From Pseudomonas tolaasii NCPPB 2192 (lineage in GTDB: Bacteria > Pseudomonadota > Gammaproteobacteria > Pseudomonadales > Pseudomonadaceae): a stretch of 64,000 bases of DNA. Shown here piece by piece: positions 17,414-26,342 of the stretch (position 1 is the first letter of the stretch; the number at the start of each line of letters is the position of its first letter). The notes beneath the pieces were generated by a model. The model did not search any database. It saw only the letters and a list, made by a program, of their open reading frames with translations, and had not been told where the DNA came from. The stretch spans positions 4,030,001-4,094,000 of the forward strand of contig NZ_PHHD01000001.1 in assembly GCF_002813445.1 (NCBI RefSeq), given 5' to 3'. A program made the translations under genes and the position numbers.

Positions 17414-17740
17414 ATGACCGCCCTGAACCAAGCGCGCCAACTGCTGGAAAGCACCCTGCAGCAGGTTGGCAAAAGCGCCGACCCCTACGTAATCAGCCGC
17501 TTCGGCGACCTGCAGATCCGCGTTGATGTGGCCGCCGCATTGTTTGAACGTGCTGAAACCCACCCGAGCCCGGTGGCGGCTACCGAAGCGCACATTGCCG
17601 CCGCCGAAGCCCTGATCGCCTTGAGCAACGCCGAATTCGAACTGACCGGGCAACGCACCCCACTGCCGCCGACCCTCGATGACCCGCTGCGCTGGAAGTA
17701 TCAGGTTGTCGGCAACTACCACCTCAACGGAGTGCTTTGA
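17414..17740 (+). CDS. Stand-alone C-terminal domain related to SfnB/acyl-CoA dehydrogenase
   Basis: A 108-residue protein that aligns with only the C-terminal helical bundle of the gene just upstream. Its ending DDPLRWKYQVVGNYHLNGVL parallels the upstream HDPARWKYHLIGNFVLNGV, and SRFGDLQIRVDVAAALFERA parallels IGDLEWRVHGTEAILAKA. The N-terminal flavin- and substrate-binding domains are absent. The ATG at 17414 has GAGGAG upstream; its stop overlaps the LLM gene start as TGATG, so it is translated with its neighbours and is probably not decay debris. It may be an accessory subunit of the oxidoreductase. Confidence 0.8.
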   Translation: MTALNQARQLLESTLQQVGKSADPYVISRFGDLQIRVDVAAALFERAETHPSPVAATEAHIAAAEALIALSNAEFELTGQRTPLPPTLDDPLRWKYQVVGNYHLNGVL

Positions 17741-19119
17741 TGGCCCGTGAAATTCGCTTGAATGCTTTTGACATGAACTGTGTCGGCCACCAATCCCCCG
17801 GCCTGTGGGCGCACCCGCGTGACCGTTCGTGGCAGTACAAGGACCTCGAATACTGGACCGACCTCGCCAAAATCCTAGAGCGCGGAAAGTTCGATGGGCT
17901 GTTTATCGCCGACGTACTCGGCATCTACGACGTGTACAACGGCAATGGCGATGCGGCGATTCGCCAGGCGGCGCAGGTGCCGGTCAATGACCCGTTGTCG
18001 TTGATCGCACCGATGGCGCTGGTCACCGAGCACCTGGGGTTTGGCCTGACGGCTTCGTTGTCGTTCGAGCACCCGTATCCGTTCGCCCGCCGGCTCTCGA
18101 CCCTCGACCACCTGACCAAAGGCCGCATCGGCTGGAACATTGTCACCTCCTACCTGGAAAGCGGCGCCAAGAACCTTGGCCAGAAGGCCCAGACCGAACA
18201 TGACGCGCGTTACGACTACGCCGAGGAATACCTGGAGGTGTGCTACAAACTCTGGGAAGGCAGTTGGGAAGAGGGCGCCGTACTGCGTGACCGCGAGCGC
18301 CGGGTGTTCAGTGACCCGAGCAAAATCCACGAGATTCGCCACGTCGGCAAACACTTTCAGGTGCCCGGCATTCACCTGTGCGAGCCATCGCCGCAGCGCA
18401 CACCGGTGTTGTACCAGGCCGGTGCATCCAGCCGTGGCAAGCAGTTCGCCGCCGAGCAGGCCGAATGTGTATTTGTAGCGGCGCCGTCCAAGGTGCTGCT
18501 GAAAAAGACCGTCGCCGATATCCGCCGCCGCGCCGCCGAGGCCGGGCGTGACCCGAAGAAAATCCTGATTTTCAACCTGCAGACGGTGATCGTCGGCGAA
18601 ACCGATGCCAAGGCCAAAGCCAAGTTCGACGAGTACAAATCTTACGTCAGCTACGAAGGCGCGATGGCGCTGATTTCCGGCTGGACCGGTATCGATTTCA
18701 GCCAGTTCAAGCCCGACGAACCGCTCAAGCACGTGCACACCAATGCCATTCAGTCGGCGGTGGAAGCCTTTTCCACGGCGGACCCGAACAAGGTCTGGAC
18801 GCCTAATGAACTGGCGGATTGGGTAGGCATCGGCGGCTTCGGCCCGCTGTTCGTCGGCAGCCCGGAAACGGTCGCGGATTTGTTGCAGGAGTGGGTTGAA
18901 GAAACCGACGTGGACGGCTTCAACCTGGCGTATGCACTGACCCACGAAACCTTTATCGACGCCGTGGACCTGCTGGTGCCGGAGCTGCAAAAGCGTGGTG
19001 TGTACAAGACCGAGTACGCCCAGGGCACCTTGCGCGAAAAGTTGTTTGGCGACGGTGCGCGGCTCGGGGCGAACCATCCGGGGGCGGGCTATCGTGACCT
19101 CAAAGCCACCACGCTGTAA
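17740..19119 (+). CDS. LLM-class flavin-dependent monooxygenase (NtaA/SnaA/DszA family)
   Basis: A 459-residue TIM-barrel monooxygenase that uses reduced FMN to open C-S or C-N bonds of small organic compounds. Family marks are the N-terminal REIRLNAFDMNCVGHQSPGLW, the barrel segment PYPFARRLSTLDHLTKGRIG then WNIVTSYLESGAKNLG, and PVLYQAGASSRGKQFAAEQAE, all typical of NtaA-type enzymes. The ATG overlaps the upstream stop by one base. With the SfnB-like protein it suggests use of an organosulfur compound. No flavin reductase is encoded here, so one must be supplied elsewhere. Confidence 0.9.
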   Translation: MAREIRLNAFDMNCVGHQSPGLWAHPRDRSWQYKDLEYWTDLAKILERGKFDGLFIADVLGIYDVYNGNGDAAIRQAAQVPVNDPLSLIAPMALVTEHLGFGLTASLSFEHPYPFARRLSTLDHLTKGRIGWNIVTSYLESGAKNLGQKAQTEHDARYDYAEEYLEVCYKLWEGSWEEGAVLRDRERRVFSDPSKIHEIRHVGKHFQVPGIHLCEPSPQRTPVLYQAGASSRGKQFAAEQAECVFVAAPSKVLLKKTVADIRRRAAEAGRDPKKILIFNLQTVIVGETDAKAKAKFDEYKSYVSYEGAMALISGWTGIDFSQFKPDEPLKHVHTNAIQSAVEAFSTADPNKVWTPNELADWVGIGGFGPLFVGSPETVADLLQEWVEETDVDGFNLAYALTHETFIDAVDLLVPELQKRGVYKTEYAQGTLREKLFGDGARLGANHPGAGYRDLKATTL

Positions 19120-19165
19120 CTGACCCACCCCTGTCAGGCAACTAATATGCAACTGATCCACCGCC

Positions 19166-19188
19166 ATCGCAGGCAAGCCAGCTCCCAC
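19166..19188. repeat. Solitary REP half-element
   Basis: A single right-hand arm, ATCGCAGGCAAGCCAGCTCC followed by CAC, with no left partner. It follows the LLM monooxygenase gene and precedes the adenylate-forming fragment. Confidence 0.8.
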
Positions 19189-19265
19189 CTTTGATCGGTG
19201 TTGATTGTTCTATTTCAGCCAGCGGACCACCGCACGCAGCCACCCACAATAGGAGTAGTACCCCT

Positions 19266-19967
19266 ATGAGCGTGCACGCACTTAACCGTCCGCCGGCCCC
19301 GGAATGGCCCGCCGAAAGGCTCGATAACCTGCCAGAGGCGTTGGCGCAACTGCAACACTGGGCACAGATCACTCCGTTGCAAACCGCCCTGCGCCACAAG
19401 CGCGAGGGCCAGTGGTACGCCTGGCGCTGGATCGACGTGTTGCGTGATGTCGAACGCCTCGCCGATGGCCTGCGCCAGCAGGGTTTCAACGAACAATCAC
19501 GCTTGGCCCTCAGCGGTGCCTTTGAGCCCAACCTGTTGCTGCTCGCCCTGGCGGCGCAGTCCGTCGGTGGGCAGGCGCTGACCCTGGCCGATGACCTCGA
19601 GCCGGAGGTGCTCTATCAACAGTTGTGGCGCATTCGCCCCACTCATTCCTATGTGCAGAACCTTCAGCAGGTGCGTCACTGGCATGCCGCTAACCTGCTG
19701 GATTTCGCCGCGTTGCTTGGCCCGACAGAACCGGCGGAGTACCGCCAGCGCTGGTGGCAAGCGTACGGCGAAACCTTCTTATGGAGCGAAGAGGGAACGC
19801 ACCGCCAGGGCGGCTTGGCGGGGGTGTTCGCGCAGTGGCTCAACAGCGGACACAGCCTGGCTTTCCCTGAAAGCCCGACCTCGGCGCAGCGTGATCATAA
19901 TGAACTGGCACCCACCGGCCTGCGCAGGTGGCTCAAAGGCCTGTCCGGCTTCAAGCGTTTGAACTAG
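19266..19967 (+). CDS. Truncated AMP-binding (acyl-CoA synthetase-like) protein
   Basis: A 233-residue protein whose residues of about 30-105 resemble the N-terminal part of long-chain acyl-CoA ligases (ALRHKREGQWYAWRWIDVLR, then LADGLRQQGFNEQSRLALSG). The phosphate-binding loop, the adenylation core and the C-terminal lid of the ANL superfamily are all missing, so it cannot be an active ligase. No frameshifted remainder is visible downstream, so it may be a stable short family rather than a fresh pseudogene. Start at ATG 19266 with GGAG upstream. Confidence 0.6.
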   Translation: MSVHALNRPPAPEWPAERLDNLPEALAQLQHWAQITPLQTALRHKREGQWYAWRWIDVLRDVERLADGLRQQGFNEQSRLALSGAFEPNLLLLALAAQSVGGQALTLADDLEPEVLYQQLWRIRPTHSYVQNLQQVRHWHAANLLDFAALLGPTEPAEYRQRWWQAYGETFLWSEEGTHRQGGLAGVFAQWLNSGHSLAFPESPTSAQRDHNELAPTGLRRWLKGLSGFKRLN

Positions 19968-20066
19968 GTGTCGCGCTTGGCTAGGCGTCCTGTGGCGGCT
20001 TGCGGGATACTGGGCCGAGTGACGTGCATGATATTTATCCGGGTAAACCGTTAAGGGCGAAAAGGC

Positions 20067-21461
20067 ATGACTGAATCCACCCGCAACGCCGATGTCTTGA
20101 TCATCGGCGGCGGCTTGAGCGGCACGATGCTGGCGGTGCAATTGCTGCGCCTGCCGGGGCAGCGGAAGATCCTGGTGATTGAGCCGCGCGCCGAACTCGG
20201 TCGTGGCGAGGCCTACAGCGCCGTTGAGTTGGGCCACACGCTCAATGGCAACGCTGCACGCATGAGCGTTGACCCGGACAACGCCGATGATTTGACCCAA
20301 TGGCTGACCGACTACATCGGCGCCGGCGGCTGGCCGGAATCGGACCAGCAGCACGTGCCCATCAGCGAACTGTTCCCGCCACGCGGGATTTTCGGCCTGT
20401 ACGCCCAGCAACGTCTGGCCGAGGCCAAGGCGCTGTCCGCGTCCACTGTCGAGCATGTCCGCGCTGAAGTCATCGATTTGCACGTGGGCGAGACGTTCAC
20501 CGTTGTGACCCTCGATAACGGCCAGCAGTTGCGGGGTGCGCATGCGGTATTGGCCACGGGCATGTTCCCGGCGGCGCGCACACCGCAGACCGAATCCAGC
20601 GGCTTGAACGCCGCGGCGGTCGACCCGTGGGACGTCAAGGCCATGGCCCGGATTGACCCGCAGGCGCCGGTGCTGATTATCGGTTCCGGGCTGACCATGG
20701 TGGATGCCGTGGTGTCGCTTGAGCAGGCCGGCCATCGCGGACCCATCGAGATTTTTTCGCGCCACGGGCTGTTGCCCCACGTGCGTCGCCAGCCGCCGGC
20801 CTGGGTCGATTTTCTCGCCGAAGACCACCGCCTGCGCAGCCCGCGGCAACTGCTGCGTGAAGTGCGCCGCCAATGCCGCCTTGCCCAGGCGCAGGGCATC
20901 GATTGGCAAGCGCCGCTGGATACCGTGCGCGCGCACATCGGGCGGTTGTGGAGCCAGGCCAGCGAGCGGGAGAAGCGCCAGTTCGTGCGCCATGTACGGC
21001 CGTGGTGGGAAAGCCATCACCACCGTTCACCGCCCTTGAGCGCGCAATTGGTGGCGCGTTTGCACGGGGAAGGACGCTTGCGGATTCAGGCGGCCTCGTT
21101 CAAGGGGTTAATACCTTCGCCGCAGGGCGTGACCATTCGCTTGCGCTACCGGGGCGAGCAAGCGGTGAGTGAGGTGTCCGGTGCGGCGCTGATCAATTCC
21201 AGCGGCATCGAATACGACTGGCGCCGCGTGGCCCGACCCTTGCCGCAGCAGTTGCTCAAACACGGGTTGATCAGGCCCGGGCCGCTGGCGCTGGGTATCG
21301 AAGCGGATAAGTCGGGGGCGGTGCTGGATGCGCAGGGCCAGGTCAGCCGGCGCTTGTTTGCAATGGGGCCGCCGTTGCGGGGTATGTGGTGGGAGAGCAC
21401 CGCGGTCACTGATGTAGCGCTCCAGGCCAAGGCACTCGCCGCCACGCTCACGCAACTCTAA
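20067..21461 (+). CDS. FAD/NAD(P)-binding oxidoreductase
   Basis: A 464-residue protein with an N-terminal dinucleotide-binding fold (VLIIGGGLSGTMLAVQLLRL at residues 10-29) and a second GxGxxx motif at about 200 (VLIIGSGLTMVDAVVSL). The FAD_NAD_binding family it resembles contains poorly characterised amine or thiol oxidoreductases. A motif LGHTLNGNAARMSVDP near residue 55 is typical of the family. A good Shine-Dalgarno (AAAAGG) lies before the ATG. The substrate is unknown. It ends just before a cluster of two REPINs. Confidence 0.85.
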   Translation: MTESTRNADVLIIGGGLSGTMLAVQLLRLPGQRKILVIEPRAELGRGEAYSAVELGHTLNGNAARMSVDPDNADDLTQWLTDYIGAGGWPESDQQHVPISELFPPRGIFGLYAQQRLAEAKALSASTVEHVRAEVIDLHVGETFTVVTLDNGQQLRGAHAVLATGMFPAARTPQTESSGLNAAAVDPWDVKAMARIDPQAPVLIIGSGLTMVDAVVSLEQAGHRGPIEIFSRHGLLPHVRRQPPAWVDFLAEDHRLRSPRQLLREVRRQCRLAQAQGIDWQAPLDTVRAHIGRLWSQASEREKRQFVRHVRPWWESHHHRSPPLSAQLVARLHGEGRLRIQAASFKGLIPSPQGVTIRLRYRGEQAVSEVSGAALINSSGIEYDWRRVARPLPQQLLKHGLIRPGPLALGIEADKSGAVLDAQGQVSRRLFAMGPPLRGMWWESTAVTDVALQAKALAATLTQL

Positions 21462-21463
21462 CT

Positions 21464-21550
21464 GTGGGAGCTGGCTTGCCTGCGATAGCGGACCGTCAGC
21501 TAAAACAACAGTGGCTGACCCACCGCCATCGCAGGCAAGCCAGCTCCCAC
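21464..21550. repeat. REPIN (GTGGGAGCTGGCTTGC family)
   Basis: Inverted arms at 21464-21486 and 21528-21550. First of two REPINs arranged in tandem within the 275-base gap between convergent genes. Confidence 0.9.
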
Positions 21551-21624
21551 AATGGTTTTGTGTTGCTGGCAAAGCTCTGCGACGGACCCGGCAACAGAGA
21601 TATTTCCGGCTCCGCAGCTCCCCT

Positions 21625-21722
21625 GTGGGAGCTGTCGAGCCCCGGCGAGGCTGCGATGGCGGCGGTATGGGCGATATCTGTTTTGGCCGTGCCACCGCTA
21701 TCGCAGGCAAGCCAGCTCTCAC
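21625..21722. repeat. Hybrid REPIN with mismatched arms
   Basis: The left arm reads GTGGGAGCTGTCGAGCCCCG (a different REP family), whereas the right arm is the ATCGCAGGCAAGCCAGCT type ending in CTCAC at 21722. The two arms do not pair along their full length, which suggests recombination between two REPIN families. Confidence 0.75.
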
Positions 21723-21736
21723 AGGAGGGTGGTGTT

Positions 21737-22978
21737 TCAGCCGCCAACCTTCACGAAGCCGGGTTTGAGGCCGAAGACTTCGACGCCCTGTGGCGTCGAT
21801 TGGCCGGTTGTCACCTTGACCCGTTCAACGGCTTTATCCATCGCCTCCCGATACTCCACTTCACCTCCGATGATCGCTTGCGCCGGCACCACCATCGCCT
21901 GCTCATTGTTATACGTCACGATCGTCAACCGCGCGCTCATGCCCAGCCGCACCCGCTGCAGCTGTTGCGGCGTGAGCGCCGGTATCGACAGGGTCACCGG
22001 AAATTGCGCGCTGCCCTGGCTGTCGCTGGCGATCGCCAGGCCGCTGACCACGCTGACCGAACCGCTCAGCCGCTCGCCATCAAAACCGTCGCCCATCACC
22101 TCGACCGCCTGGCCCTGATGCAACTGGTTGATGTCCAGTTCCGAGACCTTGGCGACGATTTTCAGCCGTTCGATATTCGCCAGGCCAAACAGCACCTGGC
22201 CCTGGCCGACCTTGCTGCCGGCCTGCACCGGCGCGCTGGTGTTGCCGCCATTTTGCGGTGAGCTGTTGCTGCCGGGGGCTGGCACCACGATGCCGGAGAA
22301 CGGCGCCTTGACGTCCTTGCCGTCGAGCAGTTTGCGCAGCGCGTCATACTTTACGTTAGCGTTGGTCAGCTCCATCTCGGCGATCTGGCGGTATTCGCCT
22401 TTGCCCTGATCCTGTGCCTGTTGCAGCTCGCTGCGCGCCGAGGCCAGGTCGAGTTGCTGTTGCTGGGCCTGTTGCTTGAGGTCATCGAGCTCGTTGCGCG
22501 GGATGATGCCGCGTTTAAACAGGTTTTCGCTCTCGGTGAGTTTGCGCTGGGTGTTGCCGGCGGTCATTTCGGTGGTGCGCAGGCTGCGGCGCGCACGGGT
22601 CACGGTGGGGCTGCTGTCCCAGTCCTGCATTTCCTGCACGGTACGCCGCGCCTTGAGCTGCACGGACAGCGCGTCGCGCAGCTGCACTTCGAGGGTGGAC
22701 GGGTCCATGCGCAGCAGCACCTGGCCGGCCTCGACCCGCTGGCCCTGTTCCACCAGATTGGCCAGCACGTTGCCGTCAAACGGCGCGGTCAGAATCAGCG
22801 TGGTGTCGGGCTCGATCTTGCCCACCAGGCCGATCTGATGCACCAGCGCGTCGGGCTTTACCGCCAGCCATTGTTCGGCCGCCGGCGCCTGGCCGGTGGC
22901 GGGGCTGCGCAGGGCCAGGCCGGCACCTGCCAGCAGCACCAGCACAGCGGCCAGCAGGTATTTCCTGTTAGTAGTCAT
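21737..22978 (-). CDS. Periplasmic adaptor of ABC efflux system (HlyD/MacA-like)
   Basis: A 413-residue membrane-fusion protein. A single N-terminal helix (residues of about 6-24, KYLLAAVLVLLAGAGLAL) anchors it, followed by a lipoyl/barrel part (GKIEPDTTLILTAPFDGNVL), a long alpha-hairpin with Gln-rich coiled coil (residues of about 110-210, including ELDDLKQQAQQQQLDLASAR) and a C-terminal beta-barrel. It links the inner-membrane permease to the TolC-type channel. Its start overlaps the 3' end of the channel gene. The substrate is unknown; small peptides or siderophore-like compounds are usual for such MacAB-type sets. Confidence 0.9.
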   Translation of the reverse strand: MTTNRKYLLAAVLVLLAGAGLALRSPATGQAPAAEQWLAVKPDALVHQIGLVGKIEPDTTLILTAPFDGNVLANLVEQGQRVEAGQVLLRMDPSTLEVQLRDALSVQLKARRTVQEMQDWDSSPTVTRARRSLRTTEMTAGNTQRKLTESENLFKRGIIPRNELDDLKQQAQQQQLDLASARSELQQAQDQGKGEYRQIAEMELTNANVKYDALRKLLDGKDVKAPFSGIVVPAPGSNSSPQNGGNTSAPVQAGSKVGQGQVLFGLANIERLKIVAKVSELDINQLHQGQAVEVMGDGFDGERLSGSVSVVSGLAIASDSQGSAQFPVTLSIPALTPQQLQRVRLGMSARLTIVTYNNEQAMVVPAQAIIGGEVEYREAMDKAVERVKVTTGQSTPQGVEVFGLKPGFVKVGG

Positions 22979-24446
22979 TGAGGGCGATTTCCCAACTTTC
23001 CAGCGTCATGCCCAGGGTCAAGTCGAGCTGGGTCTGGGCGTTCAAATAAGCGATCAGCGCGTTGAGCTGTGCGTTTTCGGCGTTGCGCAGGTCAGTCTCG
23101 AAACTCAGCACCTGGAAGTTGCTGGAGCGCCCGGCGCTGAGTTTTTCCCGCTCGATTTCAATCTTGCGCCGCGACAGCTCCACCGCGCGCTGCGAGATTT
23201 CATACTGGCGCCAGCGCGTGCCGAGGTCGCGCACCACATCGTTGACGTTGCGCTCCAGCTCCTGGCGCGCGTCGGTGATGCGCACCTCCTGGTCTTCCAC
23301 GTTCACCCGCGCCCGCACTTCGGCCTGGCGGGTGCTGATGTCGCCGATGGGAATCTGCACCTGCACTCCGGCGTAACTGTTCCAGCTGCGGCTGTTGGTG
23401 TTGCCGTTGTCATTATTGTAGGCATCGCGCACCTGGTTGGCGCCGGCCACCAGGTCCACCTGCCAGCGCCCGGAGTCCTTGGCGATCACCAGGTTGAGGT
23501 CGGCCTGCTGGCTGCCGAGCAGGGCGGCGAGGTATTCCGGTTGCTGGGTTTGCGCAAGATTGAAGGCTTGGCGCTTGTCGATGTTCATCGGCTTGGCTTC
23601 CAGCGCTTCGCTGGCACGGATCGGCGTCGACAGGTCCAGCGCCAGCAGGCGCAAGAGCGCCAGGCGGCTGGTGTCGAGCTGGTTTTGCGCTTCTTCCACG
23701 CCGAGTTGTTGGGTGGCCATATCGGCTTCGGTCTGCACGATTTCGAATTCGGCCATGCGCCCCGAAGCGATCAGCGCCTTGTTCACTTCCAATAACGTGC
23801 CGGAACGCTTGAGGGCGTCCTGCACGATGCTCAGTTGCTCCTGGGCGCGCAGCAATTCGCGGTAAGTGGCGATGATCTGGCTGATGGTCTGCGCCACGGT
23901 GGCCTTGAGGTTCAGGCGATTGGCCTGTTCCGACAGCCGCGACAGGCGCAATGGCGCGGTGGTGGCGTCCCAGCCGGCGCCGCGCATCAGTGGCTGGATC
24001 AACGCCAGGTCCAGGCCGTCGCTGCGGTAGCGGCCCGCGCGGTCGGCGTTGTTCAGTTGCTGGGTCCAGGCCATGCTCAGGCGGGTGCCGTATTCGCCGA
24101 GCAGCGTGGCATTCGGCGCCAGGTTGGCGTTGCGCGAGTTGTCGGCCGAGCCACGGCTGTTGCGGTAATAGCTGTTCAGCGTGAGCTTGGGGTTGAAGGT
24201 GTCTTCGGCCACCCGCAGGTCGAATTTCTGCGCCACGCGCTGCAGGTACGCGCTGCGGATGGCCGGGTTGTTGCGCAGGCCCAGGTACACCGCGTCGCCG
24301 AGGGTCAGGGTGGTGACTTGGGCGTTCAGGGAAACACTGCGGTCGTACCCGCTGCGTGTGGTGCTGGGCGCCGACGGGTGGATTACCACGTCGGCGGCGG
24401 CCACGGGCAGGCTTGTCAGCGCGAGCACCAGCAGCCATTTATTCAT
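22968..24446 (-). CDS. TolC-family outer-membrane channel
   Basis: A 492-residue outer-membrane efflux protein with a signal peptide (MNKWLLVLALTSLPVAAADV) and two outer-membrane-efflux repeats rich in helical coiled coil. Features include LTLGDAVYLGLRNNPAIRSA near residue 50, and the late ELSRRKIEIEREKLSAGRSS then NFQVLSFETDLRNAE, typical of the second repeat. Start at ATG 24446, overlapping the permease 3' end. It belongs to a four-gene operon (ATPase, permease, channel, adaptor), so this tripartite pump carries its own exit duct. Confidence 0.92.
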   Translation of the reverse strand: MNKWLLVLALTSLPVAAADVVIHPSAPSTTRSGYDRSVSLNAQVTTLTLGDAVYLGLRNNPAIRSAYLQRVAQKFDLRVAEDTFNPKLTLNSYYRNSRGSADNSRNANLAPNATLLGEYGTRLSMAWTQQLNNADRAGRYRSDGLDLALIQPLMRGAGWDATTAPLRLSRLSEQANRLNLKATVAQTISQIIATYRELLRAQEQLSIVQDALKRSGTLLEVNKALIASGRMAEFEIVQTEADMATQQLGVEEAQNQLDTSRLALLRLLALDLSTPIRASEALEAKPMNIDKRQAFNLAQTQQPEYLAALLGSQQADLNLVIAKDSGRWQVDLVAGANQVRDAYNNDNGNTNSRSWNSYAGVQVQIPIGDISTRQAEVRARVNVEDQEVRITDARQELERNVNDVVRDLGTRWRQYEISQRAVELSRRKIEIEREKLSAGRSSNFQVLSFETDLRNAENAQLNALIAYLNAQTQLDLTLGMTLESWEIALNDY

Positions 24447-25638
24447 CGCGCAAAGCCTCCACCGGTTGTAGCCGCGAGGCCGAGACCGCCGGGTAGATGC
24501 CGAAGAACAAACCCACCAGTAACGTGCTGCCCACCCCCAATGGCAGCGCGGCGGCGGCCAGGGCAAATGCCCAGCCCGATAGCCAGGCGTAAAGCCACGC
24601 GGCCGTCATGCCCAGCACCGCACCGCACAGGGCGCCGACGGCGGTGAGCGTGACGGCTTCGAGCAAAAACAGGTTACGGATATCCCGCTGGCGCGCGCCG
24701 AGTGCCATGCGAATGCCGATTTCACGGCGGCGTTCCGACACGTTCATCAACATCACGTTCATTACCCCAACGCCGCCGCCCACCAGGGAAATCGCCCCCA
24801 GGGCCAGCAATAAATAGGCGAACGTGCGGCTTTGCCGGGTCATGCCGTCGATCATTTGCTGGGGCACCTGAATGTCCACGTCGTGGTCGGTGAGCTGGCT
24901 TTTCAGGGCAGCGGCGGCGTCGTGTGCCAGGCGTTCCATGTCCTGATCGGGCCTGGCGCGGATGATCACGTTGCCGATTTGCGGAGTGGGGTAGATACGG
25001 CGCATGCCCTCGGCGGGAATGAACAGCGATTCGTTGGCCTGCACCGGCATCAGCATCGCGCGGGGCTGGTTGTGCAAAATGCCCACCACCAGAAACAGGT
25101 AGTCATTGATGCGCACGCGATCGCCGAGTTGCAGCGGGTCCCCCGGTGCGCTCAGGGCCTGGGCGACTTGATCGCCAATCACGCCGTAGGTTTCATTGGC
25201 GTCAAACGCGCTCAGGAACCGCCCTTCACGCAGGTTCAGGCGCATGGCCTCTTTGATGCCCGGCGTGCTGCCGACAAAGTTGGCGTTGGCGGTGCGGCCA
25301 TGGAACACGATGGGCCCGCTGAACAGGCTGAGCGCACCCAGATGCGCGATGCCCGGCACCGCCTGGCGCACGGCGTCAAGGTCGAGGCGGGTGCGCATGG
25401 GGGTGTTGCTGCCGCCCTTGGCCGGGAATTGCGCGATGAGGGTGTCGGTGCCCATGTCCTTGAAAATCAGCGCCGCGTCCACGGCGGCGTTATGCCCGAT
25501 ATTGATCAACGCCACCACCGATGAGCTGCCGATCACGATGCCCAGCAGCGCCAGCACCGAGCGCTTGCCGAGGGTGCGCAAACTGACGAGGGCTTCATGC
25601 AGCAGTTGGCTCAGGCTCTGTTCGACCCGCAGGCTCAT
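24439..25638 (-). CDS. MacB-like ABC transporter permease
   Basis: A 399-residue inner-membrane protein of the MacB/FtsX type: one helix at about residues 20-45, a large periplasmic domain, then three helices near the C-terminus. The pre-helix segment ERRREIGIRMALGARQRDIR followed by NLFLLEAVTLTAVGALCGAV is the FtsX-family hallmark. Unlike MacB itself the ATPase is a separate upstream gene, overlapping by ATGA. It works mechanically with the adaptor and TolC channel to expel substrates from the periplasm. Confidence 0.92.
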   Translation of the reverse strand: MSLRVEQSLSQLLHEALVSLRTLGKRSVLALLGIVIGSSSVVALINIGHNAAVDAALIFKDMGTDTLIAQFPAKGGSNTPMRTRLDLDAVRQAVPGIAHLGALSLFSGPIVFHGRTANANFVGSTPGIKEAMRLNLREGRFLSAFDANETYGVIGDQVAQALSAPGDPLQLGDRVRINDYLFLVVGILHNQPRAMLMPVQANESLFIPAEGMRRIYPTPQIGNVIIRARPDQDMERLAHDAAAALKSQLTDHDVDIQVPQQMIDGMTRQSRTFAYLLLALGAISLVGGGVGVMNVMLMNVSERRREIGIRMALGARQRDIRNLFLLEAVTLTAVGALCGAVLGMTAAWLYAWLSGWAFALAAAALPLGVGSTLLVGLFFGIYPAVSASRLQPVEALRDE

Positions 25639-26342
25639 GGGCGCGCAGCCTCATGCACCGCGCCATTGCGCACCAGAATCTTGCGCTCCAGGCGCTCGGC
25701 GATGTGCGGGTCGTGGGTGACGATAATCAGCGTGACCTGCTGCTCGCGGTTCAGCGCCAGCAGCAAGTCCATGATCTCCTGGGCCGTGCTGCTGTCGAGG
25801 TTGCCGGTGGGTTCGTCGGCCAGAATCACCGAGGGCTTGCCCACCAGCGCGCGGGCAATGGCGACGCGCTGGCGCTGGCCACCGGACAGGTCGGCAGGGC
25901 GGTGGTGCGCGCGTTCGGCCAGGCCCACCTGTTCGAGCATGCGTTGCGCCTGTTCCACCGACTCATGGCGCGACACCCCGCGATAACTCAGGGGCAACGC
26001 CACATTGTCCAGGGCGCTGAGGCGCGGCAGCAGGTTGAAGCTCTGGAACACGAAACCAATCTGCTGATTGCGGATGGCCGCCAGCTCATCCGGGCTCGCG
26101 TTGAAAATGTCATGGCCGGCGAAGTGGTATTGGCCGCCGTTGGGCAAGTCCAGCAAGCCGAGGATGTTGAGCAGGGTGCTTTTGCCGGAGCCGGACGCAC
26201 CGAGAATGCCGCAGCTGTCGCCACGGGCGATGTTCAGGCAAACGTCATTGAGAATGGACAGGTGCTGCCCGGCCAGCTGATAGCTTTTGCCGATGCCTTG
26301 CAGGGAGATCAAGCCTGGGTGCGCGGGGTTCTCTGTCATCAT
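25635..26342 (-). CDS. ABC transporter ATP-binding protein (MacB/LolD type)
   Basis: A 235-residue ATPase. Walker A GASGSGKSTLLNILGLLD near residue 48, Q-loop region QIGFVFQSFNLLPRLSALDN, signature LSGGQRQRVAIARAL, Walker B SVILADEPTGNLDS and the H-loop in IVTHD are all intact. Two adjacent ATG codons (26342 and 26339) are possible starts. First gene of the efflux operon and divergent from the TetR regulator across a 358-base region. Confidence 0.93.
   Translation of the reverse strand: MMTENPAHPGLISLQGIGKSYQLAGQHLSILNDVCLNIARGDSCGILGASGSGKSTLLNILGLLDLPNGGQYHFAGHDIFNASPDELAAIRNQQIGFVFQSFNLLPRLSALDNVALPLSYRGVSRHESVEQAQRMLEQVGLAERAHHRPADLSGGQRQRVAIARALVGKPSVILADEPTGNLDSSTAQEIMDLLLALNREQQVTLIIVTHDPHIAERLERKILVRNGAVHEAARP

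Noticed and set aside
21464..21722. CRISPR-like array from repeated units
   Set aside because: Units are inverted REPINs of two arms, not direct repeats with regular unique spacers, and no cas genes are present.
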